A stretch of DNA of 64,000 bases from contig NC_086378.1 in the NCBI RefSeq assembly GCF_036588685.1, positions 37,859,578-37,923,577 of the forward strand. The letters run 5' to 3'. Position 1 is the first letter of the stretch. The number at the start of each line of letters is the position of its first letter. Of this stretch, positions 35,851 to 47,358 are shown one piece after another. The notes below the pieces were generated by a model. The model saw nothing but the letters and a program-made list of their open reading frames with translations, was not told the DNA's origin and did no database searches. Position numbers and translations under genes: made by a program. Origin of the DNA: Mytilus trossulus. Lineage: Eukaryota > Mollusca > Bivalvia > Mytilida > Mytilidae.

Positions 35851-38800
35851 AAACAAACGACAACTATAGTCTTTTATTATAGAAAACTTTCTTTGCATAG
35901 AGTACATTTGGCTACTCCGATGCGCTTTTCTGGATTATCCTGCATCTGAAACGTTTAATCCGACATAGTTATAGAGGAGAATGCATAAATACTTAAATTC
36001 TAGTGGAGTCTTGTGACCAAAAGAGACCTAGTATAGCTTATTTTTCCGCCTGAGGTAAGCTTTGCCTTAGGAAGTTTCTTGATAAATTCTTGATTTGTCA
36101 AAGGAGAACTTTAGAAAATTATATATCAAAAATCATGTCAGTACTTTAAAAGAACCAACTATTGAGCTGATGATATCCTCTGGAACTACAGAACTGTAGC
36201 TACTTTTGTTGTAGTTTTTTGTCAATAATATCTTTCCAGTCTGTCCTTGTGCGGATTATAATCAAAGAAATGTACATCTTTTTACAAGAAATCAAGTCAG
36301 CATCAAAGTCTCTACAACTCATAGAATGCTTGTTTACTGCTTGACCTATGCTTACGCCAAGAATTAAATGGGCTTTTCACATGTCTTTGTCTATTGGATG
36401 TTGGACTTGATTCAACAGATATGTTCGTTTTATTCGGTTCTTACATGGATATTGATGATATTTCCTTTTTACAACAAACTGTTAGGTAAATTAAAGATAA
36501 TTAAACTGTTCTAGTGGAACATGCAGCCAAATGGAAAAAACAACATTTCTTAAATCACTGGGGATTACGAATGGCTGCCTGATATTAAAATCTTTAGTCA
36601 AATTATGTTTGTTCTTTTTTATTGATTATATCTGTAAGCAATTACAATCGGCAAATTACAACATATGCTATAAGATTTAACACGTAAACAAACTGAAGGG
36701 TACTGAATAACAAAATATGCGTGTTTTTGTGTGATTGTGTGATTGAATCGCTTGCTATCTTGCTGTCGAATGTCCTAAGAAGCCCAAGTGCAGATTGGAT
36801 ACCTTGATTTACAACGTATTTGGTCTGAGAAAAATACTAGTGGCTTAATGAAGTTAATACACTTTGCAGTGTTGAATTTGCAGTCATACCAGACTGGTTA
36901 AGGAAGTTAAATCTAAAGAAATTGTTAGCAGAACCACACTTGTTTTGGCATGTTAGAATTCAAGGACAAAAAACTATACAGCGACTTGTTAAAAGGCATA
37001 TTTTTTTAGTTTACGAAGTGCCTATTTTTTTAGTTTTTGCATATACAAAGTGCGCCTTTGTTTTCTAGTGGCTCTAAATTATCAGTCCTAGGTATAACCC
37101 CTGTTTTCAATTCATTCACTAAGTATCTATCTCTGATGACTCTTATGTATAATAAAATAATACACGCCTTCCAAAATACTGATACGTTTAGCGGTTTTTA
37201 TAAGACAGGAAGTCAAAAACTAACGTTAAGTTAGTATTTATATTGGTTCTGCATATACATTTCCCTACAAAACGTTCGATTTAACAAGCTTTAGACAAAC
37301 TGGACTAAATATTTTTGGAGAGTATGATTCCTGCTATTCGTCCTTGCATCCTGTGAAAGTGAAGACCGATACCGTAATAAGAATCATATTGTTCATTCCC
37401 TGCATCGAACTATTAATTGTAAATTATCTATCTTGTAAGATATTATTTTGTGATGAAATTACCAGATCATCTGTTGTAAAACTATACCAAGAAAAAAACC
37501 ATCTTAATTGTTTAAAGTGATAGTCAAAATTTACAGGTTTGTTTGTAATTAGCAACAGTTGAATATTTATGAAACAATTTCGAATAATGACTTCCAGTGC
37601 CTACTGTTGTTAAACTAAATACTGCATATCAAAAATATCGATAACATTGGATTAACTCTGCGGAAATACGTCATGACTGCATTGTAATACCTAGATCTCA
37701 CCAGGTAGATATGAAAGTTGGGTCAAAATGGAAAGAAAGACCAGTGTTCGCTGTTGAATAAGTGTCGATTGCAATTACTTGAAGGCAAATTATCTATCAA
37801 ACTTATTAGGCCATATCCATTTCATATCTGCAGTATAATTCCATATTTCATGATTACTTTAGGTACAACAATAATATGATTTATAGCACTGCTTGACAAT
37901 AAACTGATTGCGAACTAAATGCTAAATTCCATATTGAGAAAATGTAACAAAAGGTTAATTTTTTTGGAAGGAGCTATTCATATATTTAAAAGTCAACTAA
38001 ATGCATTAGTTTAATATGATCGATTTGAATAATGTGGGTTTCTTTTTATTTGTTTTTAATGTAAATTCCTACACATTTCTAAAAAGACATTTATTCCACT
38101 GATCATAAAAGGGCTAATTTGACTGTATAGTTATTTCTGTATAAAATAAAAGTGAATTAATTTAAAAACTAATACGAATAACGCAAAATACGATGCTCTG
38201 TTGAAACATTCTCCGTTTCGCGCCAATCCTTATACTAATATTATTTCAAGAAAATACACGTGTGTTGTCTATATACTGCTCTCTAAAGATGAAATATTAA
38301 TTTTGTTTGACTAATTTGGCAGCCTTTTTTCTATAATTTGTATAATGTATAACTATCATTGAAAAGAAACAATTATTGATGGTCAACTAGTCACCAAGGA
38401 TATTGCTTACTAACCAGTGATTTGGTACCAAGATGATTTTAACTATGTATTTTGACTTGTAACTTGCAATTCATATACTACGCAACTGTACCAACCATGA
38501 GGCCCCAAAACCTAAAGCAAAATTGATCATAGTCAGATCAAAGAACAGATCTTCATTCTTCTCGTGATTGAACGGTTCTACCCGTGTTGTAATTTCTGTA
38601 TTTATTAATTGAACAGTTGTGGTTTTTCCCTTTGAAAAGATCACGAGAGCCATAGAAAGACAATTCCTCAAAACTAAAACTGTATACTTCTGTTACATGT
38701 AGAAGAAGTAATTTTATGACTAAACAATTTTTGCCAAAATGTGCGCATATGTGTGTTTGTGTTTTTCCTGCTCCTCCCAGATGTACTATCAAAATCGCGC

Positions 38801-38900
38801 AACTAGTAATAACACGACAGAGACGCACACAGGGTTATTGTCTTGGGTAGGTTTTATACTTTCTTTCTGAAAAAATATCCAAAATATATCAATTCAAAGT
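35851..38900. other. No gene seen (3 kb)
   Basis: AT-rich sequence with only short ORFs and no domain. A very degenerate F1-like stretch ('tctctgatgactcttatgta') lies at about 37127-37170. Confidence 0.45.
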
Positions 38901-38904
38901 TAGG

Positions 38905-39220
38905 CAAATGATACCAAATGGACAATCAAAACTCATAAGTCAAAAATGAAATGACAACGCCATTGTAAAATGAGAAAATAACCAACAATTTTACAAATAA
39001 ACACAACATAGAAAACTAAAAACTCACCCTACCAAAAACCGGGGTGATCTCAGGTGCATTGGTAGAGTAAGCATATCATGCTCCACATGTGCCACATGTA
39101 AACACAGACCCGGTGTAATATTTGGGAAAGGGATGACAGGACTGTACGTGGTTACGACAATTGAAACATATCTGATGCATCTGTGAAACAGATATTGCAT
39201 ACCGGTCAACCGACTTGTGA
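38905..39220 (+). repeat. F2 dispersed repeat copy
   Basis: 'gataccaaatggacaatcaa', 'atgacaacgccattgtaaaa', 'ccaaaaaccggggtgatctc' and 'gctccacatgtgccacatgt' match the 4.35-kb copy. Confidence 0.65.
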
Positions 39221-40118
39221 TGCCGTCCGTAAAATTTACGATGGAAGGATTTTAATAAACAAATCTATTGTGGCAAGATGAGGTCATTTTAGAATTTTCG
39301 CGACTATTTTTTAAACAAAAACTAAAACCTTTCTGAATTTCGATTTATGAAATATTACGAGGTTTTAACAGGAAATGGTCGCTCCGACGATCAAACATAT
39401 CAGATACTTTTATTCAGTGTAAAGTATTATGTAATAATTTTATACTGTAAATTTCCCAGAAGAACATAGTTTCCTCAAATTCTATTCTTATTTAAACAGT
39501 TTTACAAGGTAAAATAAACAATTCACAGACAGCGTTCTAACATCGCGTGTCATTAACTCTTTCGGATTGCTAAAAATTTCATCATCGTATCAACAGCTGT
39601 GTTAACGTTTATGGGCTTTATTCCATATTTTCTCCATTATTCCAAACATCATCATATGTGACATTTGAATACTCCAAAGCGACACTTTATAAATTTCACA
39701 TGTTCGCAGCTCTTTACAGTATAAAATAAATTGGATCAAGTGTAAATTCCAGGGGTTCTTTAAGAACAAAAACCAAATAATTATTACACTGACAAATTTA
39801 AAGCATTTATTTATTTAGTCAAAAAAGGTTGGTATAAAGAAAGAACACCTTTGCGTGGCTTTGTACTTATACATTCCGTCATTGTTACTGGTTTATGAAA
39901 GTTTTTGTATGCTTATCCTCTATTTTGGCTAATATGCTTTGTCTTTATGCCGTTTTGTATTTCTTTGTTAATCCTATGAGAATATATTTTATTGCTTAAA
40001 TTTGCAAAAAGGATGAGAGTGTGTGACACGTTAATAATAGTTTCTTTTGTTAATATGACGTTGTTCTGTACTTATACATTCCGTCACATTGTGTTATTGA
40101 GCTATGATAAATATTTGT
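39221..40118. other. No gene seen
   Basis: AT-rich; nothing supportable. Confidence 0.45.
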
Positions 40119-41540
40119 TTAAGCTGGGGTCACATATTCACGATTTGTACTGCCGTCCTTGACAGGACCATTCCCGATTAAAATTTGTCAAAAGTCTCAT
40201 CAAGATCCTGTGAATCGTGGATGGAAATTCAAACTTTAATTTCAATTTGTAAAACAAATGATTTAATCACGACAACAATCCGATATTGTTCAGGAAGAGT
40301 CGATATTCAATCGTTTCCAGGCGAATGTATCCCGATAATCCCTTCCTCAATCCGCTTCTAATCCAATTTGTATCTTTCGCCAGGTTAAATTCTACTGAGT
40401 CTGTTACGACTGCGTCCGGATTCTACCGAATGTAATCCGACAGTGACCAGACAGTGAATTGACGCTGACGGAAGTTATCCGTTCGAAAACAGTCGAAATA
40501 ATCAGGATCAGCAGGTACTGTCGGAACGTAATCCTATCACGACCCGCTCTATCGCATTGCAAACTGCTTTATCTGATCTTAGTCGTATTGTATTTTGTAA
40601 TTATCGGGACTCTGACGTGGGTATTATTGACGAATTTCGTATTAATAACGGGAATGTTCCGGAACGGTTTCGGCAAAAACGGTTCGCAATCGACAAGATA
40701 TGGATGCAATCTGGACTCAATTGGCAGAAAAACACCAATGGAAAATTTCTCCAGATCATTACCGTTCCACATGACATTTGTTAGGAATTCGATTCGATAC
40801 AGCAGAATCTGTCACGACATAGGCACGATTGTAATCCGACTAGACTAAATCGGCTGAGTTTTCCCGAATGTTAAGCTGGGGTCACACATTCACGATTGTT
40901 ACTGCCGTCCTTAACAGAACCTTTCCCGATTAAAATTTATTAAAAGTCTGATCAAGATCCTATGACTCGTGGATGGAAATTCAAACTTTAATTTAAATTT
41001 TAAATTTTTTTTTAATCACGACAATAAATCTTTCGCCAGGTAAAAGTCGACCGAGCCTGTTACGACTGCGTCCAGATTCTACCGAATGTAATCCGACAGA
41101 GATCAGATAGTGACAAGACAGTGAACCGACGCTGACGGAAGTTATCCGTTCGAAAATTTGTCGGTACACTCGGGATGATCAAGTACTGTCGGAACGTAAT
41201 CCTATCACGGTCCGCTCTACCGCATTGCAAACGGCTTTGTCTGGTCTCAGTTGTATTGTATTCTGTAATTTCGGGACTCTGTCGTGGGTATCATTGACGA
41301 ATTTAGAATTAATAACGGGACTGTTTCGGAACGGTTATAGCAAAAACGGTTCGCAATCGACAAGATCTGGATGCAATCTGGACTTAATCGGCAGAAGAAC
41401 AGCAATGAAAAATTTCTCCAGAACATTCCCGTTCCACATGACACTTGTTAGGAATTCGATCCGATACAGTAGAATCTGTCACGACATAGGCACGATTGTA
41501 ATCCGACTAGACAAAATCGGCTAAGTTTTCCCGAATGTTA
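40119..41540 (+). repeat. Direct tandem duplication of a roughly 750-bp GC-richer unit
   Basis: TTAAGCTGGGGTCACA begins both units (40119 and 40871) and 'ttcccgaatgtta' ends both. Unit 1 is 752 bp; unit 2 is about 670 bp because it lacks a stretch around 40265-40370. Shared stretches include 'gacgctgacggaagttatcc', 'ctgtcggaacgtaatcctat' and 'aaaaacggttcgcaatcgac'. ORFs in the two copies (40459-40848, 41225-41524) use different frames, so no protein is conserved. Confidence 0.75.
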
Positions 41541-41740
41541 CGGGACGCATATAACTGTCGGGGTGTTTTGCCGAACTATTCGAACCCTTCCTGACCAGTA
41601 GGAATCTGTGACGAACTAAAACGGCTGCGTTCAGACAATAATAGGACATTCCAGATAATTTAGGATACTAATCCGACTTTTTCACTTTTCGTGTCGTATC
41701 GCTGTCTGATCTCAAACTTGAGAAATAATAGGTGAGTTTT
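41541..41740 (+). repeat. Dispersed repeat end shared with 6.7-6.9 kb
   Basis: 'ctgcgttcagacaataatag', 'ctaatccgactttttc' and 'gctgtctgatctcaaact' match 6785-6890. It directly follows the tandem duplication. Confidence 0.5.
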
Positions 41741-41814
41741 ATTTTTATACTGCCTTGTTTGGTGTTAACTAGAGTTTATTCAATGTTTTGTTTTTTAAAT
41801 TGACAATGGACTTT

Positions 41815-41968
41815 ATGAGATCAAACCTCCCCCTATACCTCAAGCCAAAGTAGAAAAGTAAACGTATAACAATATGCATATTAAAATTCAGTTCAAGAGA
41901 AGTCAGAGTCTGATGTAAGAAGATGTAACAAAAAAAAATAAACAAAATAAAAATAAAATATAAATAAC
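41815..41968 (-). mobile_element. Fragment of the RT-element tail (internal module)
   Basis: 'tatgagatcaaacctccccc', 'aagtagaaaagtaaacgtat' and 'ttcaagagaagtcagagtct' match only the internal module that is present at 5.6-5.85 and 46.9-47.1 kb but missing from the 29-kb copy. Its right edge ('ataaataac') falls where that gap ends. Confidence 0.55.
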
Positions 41969-42115
41969 AAAGGTTGGTACCGCATATGAAAATAAGCAAA
42001 TGCTAACTATGTTCAACTAACTTCCTGTTAATAATTCAGACTGAAAAAAACTGACAACGACGTATTATTATTATGAGCATACTATTAAAAATTTTGCAAA
42101 TTACTTGAAACAATC

Positions 42116-42240
42116 AGTAAATAAAGGCAACAGTAGCATACCACTGTCCGAAAGTCATAAATCGATTGAGAGAAAACAAAATTAATCCGGTTAACAAACA
42201 TAAACTCAGTGGGGGTAAACACATCAACTATAAGAGGAAT
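42116..42240 (+). repeat. F3 repeat, left part, interrupted by the foldback element
   Basis: 'aaataaaggcaacagtagca', 'ataaatcgattgagagaaaa' and 'acacatcaactataagagg' are F3, broken off where the foldback begins. The missing continuation ('aacaacagaaacactgaag') resumes at 44110. Confidence 0.65.
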
Positions 42241-44106
42241 TCTAACATGACGTCCTTCAAACGCTTTGAGTACACACCCGTGGTAAAATATGAATATATT
42301 GCTAGGGCTGTTCCAATTGTACTCCCACGTCATATGTATTTAAATGAATGAGCTACCCAACGTCATAGAACAACAACGCCAGAATATAAGCATTTTACGG
42401 GGAAATACACGCCTGTGAAACCGAAAATCATCACAACAAGAAAACGTAAACAAACGATGCTAAAATGTGATATAAGCCAAATGTTTTTTAAACATATAAG
42501 ACATTTGAGTAAAATAAGAAAATAATTCATGGGGGCTTGCATATATCGTGATTTTACCACTGGTTGGCCCTTTATGACAAATATTTTACCCTGAGCGTTA
42601 GCGAGGGGTAAAATATCAACATAAAGGGACAACCCGTGGTAAAATCTAGATATATTCAAGCCCTCATGAATTATTTCAATTCTAATAGGACAAATACGGC
42701 AATTCTTTTTTATCAAAGCGCTCTAGGTAAAGGCAAATATTTACCGTTCTCATAAATAAACGCACTATTAAATTGACGTAAAAGAACGGAGCAAACTGAA
42801 TAAGGGACATGTTTAACTATTTAAAATAACGTATTAAGATAGTTTTGGATGAATTTAAATGATAATTTACTTATATGTCTAACATGTATAAAAAAATGGC
42901 TTATAACACATTTTAGCATCGTTTGTTTACGTTTCCTTGTTGTGATGACTTTCGGATTCACAAGCGTGAATTTTCCCGAAAAATGCTTATATTCTTACGT
43001 CATCGTTCTATGACGTCGGGTTCCTCATTCATTAAAAAACATATGACGTGGGGGTACAATGGGAACAGCCCATGAAATATATTCATATTTTACCACGGGT
43101 ATGTACTCAAAGCGTTTGAAGGACGTCATGTTAGAATTAAGAAATAATTCATGGGGGCTTGAATATATCGTGATTTTACCACGGGTTGGCCCTTTATGAC
43201 AAATATTTTACCCTGAGCGATAGCGAGGGGTAAAATATCGGCATAAAGGGACAACCCGTGGTAAAATCTAGATATATTAAAGCCCCCATGAATTATTTCG
43301 ATTCTAATAGGACAAATACGGCAATTATTTTGGATCGAAGCGCTCTAGGTGATGGCATTATTTGCCGTTCCAATATATAAACGCACTATTAAATTGACGT
43401 AAAATAACGGAGCAAACTGAATAAATGATGATGCTTAAACTATTTATAATAACATATTTAGATAATTTTAGATTAATCTAATTATTATTGTACTTATATG
43501 TCTCATATGTATACAAAAACGGCTAATATAACTCATTTTAGCATCATTTGTTAACGTTTCCTTGTTGTGATGATTTTCCGTTTCACAAGCGTGTATTTTC
43601 CCGTAAATTGCTTATATTCTGACGTCATTGTTCTATGACGTCGAGTCGCTCATTCATTAAAAAACATATGACGTGGGGGTACAATGGGAACAGCCCATGA
43701 AATATATTCATATTTTACCACGGGTGTGTACTCAAAGCGTTTGAAGGACGTCATGTTAGAATTATCATTAAATTCATCCAAAAAAATCTAAATACATTAT
43801 TGTAAACAGTTTAAGAATGTCACTTATTCAGTTTGTTCGAATCTTTTACGCAAATTGAATGATGCGTTTATTTATGGGAACGGCAAATATCAGCCTCCAC
43901 CTACAGCGCTTTGATCCAAAAGAATTGCCGTATTGTCCTATAAGAATCGAAATAATTCATGGGGGCTTGAATATATCTATATTTTACCACGGGTTGTCCC
44001 TTTATGCCGATATTTTACCCCTCGCTATCGCTCAGGGTAAAATATTTTTCATAAAGGGCCAACCCGTGGTAAAATCACGATATATTCAAGCCCTATGAAT
44101 TATTTC
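42238..44106. mobile_element. Nested foldback element with a 622-bp tandem core
   Basis: Module B (for example 43141-43299) is itself a palindrome of about 160 bp: ATAATTCATGGGGGCTTGA ... CCACGGGTTGGCCCTTTATG ... a centre reading CTGAGCGATAGCGAGG ... and the mirror image. Module A' carries 'gggtacaatgggaacagccc' and 'aaggacgtcatgttagaatt'. Two direct units of order B-C-A' lie at 42520-43140 and 43141-43762. An inverted A plus partial C lies on the left (42238-42519) and an inverted C-B on the right (43763-44106). No ORF longer than 120 codons is present, so it is non-autonomous. Confidence 0.75.
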
Positions 44107-44170
44107 TTAAATCAAAGAAACAACAGAAACACTGAAGTACGACAATGCAAAACGTTGAGGGAACAAATTC
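44107..44170 (+). repeat. F3 repeat, right part after the foldback
   Basis: 'aaagaaacaacagaaacact' and 'caatgcaaaacgttgaggga' continue the F3 repeat that stopped at 42240. Confidence 0.5.
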
Positions 44171-44986
44171 CACAACAATGATATTCATCTACCTTTTTTT
44201 TAACTTCAAGAAAATTGATCACAACAAAATGCATCCTTTTAAATGTAGTATGGTATATATTAAAATTTTGTCTATGACAACTCACTATTATGCTATAACA
44301 ATTGATTTAGGCAAAGTCTTAAAATACGCAAAATGAAAACCTTCTTCCATGAAAACATTTTGGGGTGTTTAGCGTACACTCGGTTCATGAGTTCATTTAT
44401 AATAAATATAAATTCAACAGCGCCTCTTTGCTTATCGTTTATTGTACACTTCAATCAAAATCGTGCCAATATGATCTTTCAGTTTGTGCATACATCTCCT
44501 ACCTTAAATCAATAGTGAATGGAACAAACAGTAATAACACAATTGACTAAGTTGAAGTACTCGTAATATTGGGAATAGTTCATTACAATTAAAATCCCCA
44601 AAATCTGCTCATCAAAAATATGCGAATGTATTACAAGATGACGGCTTTCTTTCTTAATCCTTGATTAAGGTGAATAATTTTGGTGGATAAAGCATGAACT
44701 CTTTAGTGGAAGGACAGATTGATAGGGATAAAACATCCCCCGCTTTCTTCCTCCGAATTGTTGTTGCGCGTTTCAAATCAATCATATAGATGATGGGTTT
44801 TTTTTCTGTTACTCTGTACTTGATTTCTCAATTTAAATTTTCATTAAACAATGCTGTAGTTACTAGAAAGAACATTAATAAATAAATATTCTACTATTTC
44901 TTAAATTTTCTCAAACTTCATGCGCTTGATTCGACGATACTTCTTTTTAAAAGTAATGAGATATAGTCGTTGTATTTTTTCTTTCC
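44171..44986. other. 3' flank of the B-box gene, no other gene seen
   Basis: AT-rich. It would hold the 3' UTR of the minus-strand B-box gene, but I see no convincing AATAAA on that strand close to the stop. Small plus ORFs (44145-44550) have no domain. Confidence 0.4.
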
Positions 44987-46648
44987 TTACGTTCGCCGCA
45001 ATTTAAAAACACTGACAGATTTGCCATGATTACTTATGACTAAGAACTCTTTCGATTCAATGCAAAAATCAAATCCAGAAATATCAGAAACGTCATTTGC
45101 AACATTTAATATCACAGTACTTTTACTTCCATCATGTCCGTTTTGGCACATCTTAAAGACACAATTGTATTTACTGCTACATGAAAACACGTCACCATTA
45201 TCATTGACAACCATGCCTTTTGCATTCAACAGATATTCATCACGATGGATGGATCTAGATTTTCCGTCTGGATCTATAACGTTAATTTCCGGTCGTATAA
45301 CAAGTGAGCAGTAAATATGTCGGTCTTCGCATAAGAAGATGTCCCTTGGATCGAAATTAACTTTCATTTTTCGGATGATTTGGCCATCTATATTAACTAA
45401 TGTCAACTTGAGGCGGCTGCTTACACAAATAATGTCTTTTGAGCACGATATTGCATAGAAAGGACCACCTCGTAAGATCCCTTGGCCCGATTGGAGTGGT
45501 TTTAGTGAAATAAAAGCTACACCTTTTTCACTTAAAGTAACGACCCTTTTTCTATCGAAAACAGCTATTCGTTTTGGTTCATAATTTAATTTAAAATTTT
45601 CTAAACCAGACCCGTCAGTTTCACAAACGATAATATTTTTTTTATCAATAAAACTTAGAATGATGTTTCCATCTGGTAAAAAGTGTGACTCTGAAACTGA
45701 TAAATTTTCACCCAGTAACTTATCAATGTTAAATGTTGAAATCATTTGGATGTTATGGTCATCGGGGTGAGCAAGACATTGACCTTGTTGTTCAGTTTGT
45801 CTAATGGACGGTATAGATGATGGTTTATTTGTGCATCGTATATTCCCAAATGATGGAATAGTTGTGTTAAATTCGGTAAGCGTTTCCAGTGGCAAAAAAT
45901 CGAATGAATAAACTGTCGCTCGCTCTTGAATATGTATTTCATGGTCATGTGTTTTTTTGTCTAGCATCTTAATCGTCAGAAACAAATCAATTTCAGATCC
46001 TTCCTCTTTCAAATCTGAAATAAAATCACTGTAACCGGTTAATTCTGCACATTCTGCTTCTAGTTTTGATATCTGTTGACCCATACATATTTGACAATGA
46101 TTAGATATTTTATCCATTTCTTCAAAAAGTTCTTTTTCAATTTTATCAAAATATTCATTAACTTTTTTCCGGAAAACTTTAATGATTGATTTGATTTCTT
46201 CTTCTTTGTCCAATAAGCCAGTGCATGAATTTTTCAACTCAAATGTAATTTTTAACATTTCTTCATTAAGATGTTTAATTCGTCTCTCTATGTCCTGTAA
46301 TGATGTTGCAGACTTAACTCCCCTTGATGCGCTTTCAATCGGTATAATATGATCGCATTTTTTATGTGACTTAGGTACACATAGACTGCATATTACTGAA
46401 TCGTGCTGACAACAAAATAAAACAGCTTTTTCATCTGGATGATAATCACAGAATTTTGATTCTTTTATGATGGAGGAAAGGAGATAAGCATCGTCGTCTA
46501 TTTGTACAACTTTATGTGGAGGTTTGAACTGGCGATGAACTTTTGCGCACGCTAAGCAAATCTTTACTGTACAGTTTTGACACCATACTGTTGCATTAGA
46601 TTTCTTTTCAAATCCCATACAGTTAGCACAATGAGTGGTCTCTGCCAT
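44987..46648 (-). CDS. B-box (TRIM-like) protein without RING, single coding exon
   Basis: This 553-aa protein has two zinc-binding B-boxes, a coiled coil and a propeller-like C-terminus. B-box 1 (about 5-48) shows C7, C10, C23, C26, C31, C34, H38 and H45. B-box 2 (about 65-104) shows C67, H70, C79, H82, C87, C90, H95 and H100. Residues 110-230 are rich in Glu, Lys and Leu and fit a coiled coil (LQDIERRIKHLNEEM, VNEYFDKIEKELFEEMDKI). From about 305 to 550, recurring units such as LPDGNIILSFIDKKNIIV and VNDNGDVFSCSS resemble NHL or WD-like blades. There is no RING, so E3 ligase activity should not be assumed. This architecture (B-B-CC-propeller) is greatly expanded in bivalves and often discussed in innate immunity; its role here is inference. 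The ATG at 46648 begins MAETTHC, just before B-box 1, so the start is secure. Confidence 0.93.
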   Translation of the reverse strand: MAETTHCANCMGFEKKSNATVWCQNCTVKICLACAKVHRQFKPPHKVVQIDDDAYLLSSIIKESKFCDYHPDEKAVLFCCQHDSVICSLCVPKSHKKCDHIIPIESASRGVKSATSLQDIERRIKHLNEEMLKITFELKNSCTGLLDKEEEIKSIIKVFRKKVNEYFDKIEKELFEEMDKISNHCQICMGQQISKLEAECAELTGYSDFISDLKEEGSEIDLFLTIKMLDKKTHDHEIHIQERATVYSFDFLPLETLTEFNTTIPSFGNIRCTNKPSSIPSIRQTEQQGQCLAHPDDHNIQMISTFNIDKLLGENLSVSESHFLPDGNIILSFIDKKNIIVCETDGSGLENFKLNYEPKRIAVFDRKRVVTLSEKGVAFISLKPLQSGQGILRGGPFYAISCSKDIICVSSRLKLTLVNIDGQIIRKMKVNFDPRDIFLCEDRHIYCSLVIRPEINVIDPDGKSRSIHRDEYLLNAKGMVVNDNGDVFSCSSKYNCVFKMCQNGHDGSKSTVILNVANDVSDISGFDFCIESKEFLVISNHGKSVSVFKLRRT

Positions 46649-46652
46649 ATTT

Positions 46653-46654
46653 CT
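46653..46654 (-). promoter_or_regulatory. Candidate 3' splice site of a 5' UTR intron
   Basis: On the minus strand 'tcattttttgtag' precedes AAATATGG, so an acceptor AG would lie four bases before the start codon. A noncoding first exon upstream of an otherwise intronless coding region would fit. The donor exon has not been located, and the RT-element tail starts about 50 bp further upstream. Confidence 0.4.
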
Positions 46655-46702
46655 ACAAAAAATGATAATGACAAACGAGTACTAATATATATAAAATTTA
46701 TA

Positions 46703-47358
46703 GGGTCTTTGCGTCGGAACTAAACACATTTATTCAAAAACCAGTTGTTGGCATGACACGGGTTATGTTCTTCTCATATATGTTATGATGGTATGATACT
46801 AAACCCCTAAGGATTGTGCCTGATGTTCATATGATGAAATCATAATCTTTCAGTCAGTTTAATTGAAGTCTGGAGCTGTCATGTCAGTTAACTGCTAGTA
46901 GTCTGATGTTGTTATTTATGTATTAATGTCATTTTGTTTATTTTCTTTGGTTACATCTTCTGACATCAAACTCTGACTTCTTTTGAACTGAATTTTAATG
47001 TGCGTATTGTTATGCGTTTATTTTTCTACATTGGCTAGAGGTTTGAGCTTGAGATCTCACAAACATGTTTAACCCCGCCTCATTTTTGCGCCTGACCCTA
47101 GTCAGGAGCCTCTGGCCTTTGTTAGTCTTGTATTATTTTATTTTAGTTTCTTGTGTACAATTTGGAAATTAGTATGGCGTTCATTATCACTGAACTAGTA
47201 TATATTTATTTAGGGGCCAGCTGAAGGACGCTTCCGGGTGCTGGAATTTCTAGCTACATTGAAGACCTGCTGGTGACCTTCTGCTGTTGTTTTTTTCTAC
47301 GGTCGGGTTGTTTTCTCTTTGACACATGTACATTCCCCATTTCCATTCTCAATTTTAT
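46703..47358 (+). mobile_element. 5'-truncated RT-element tail, full internal module
   Basis: Starts at 'gggtctttgcgtcggaact', the point where the coding remnant ends in the 29-kb copy, and ends 'ccatttccattctcaatttt'. It keeps the internal module missing from the 29-kb copy, including 'gcctgaccctagtcaggagc'. It lies head to head with the B-box gene, about 50 bp from its start codon, so it may overlap that gene's promoter or 5' intron. Confidence 0.7.

Noticed and set aside
40459..41524. Possible protein encoded by the 750-bp duplicated unit
   Set aside because: The two copies are open in different frames, so no protein is conserved.
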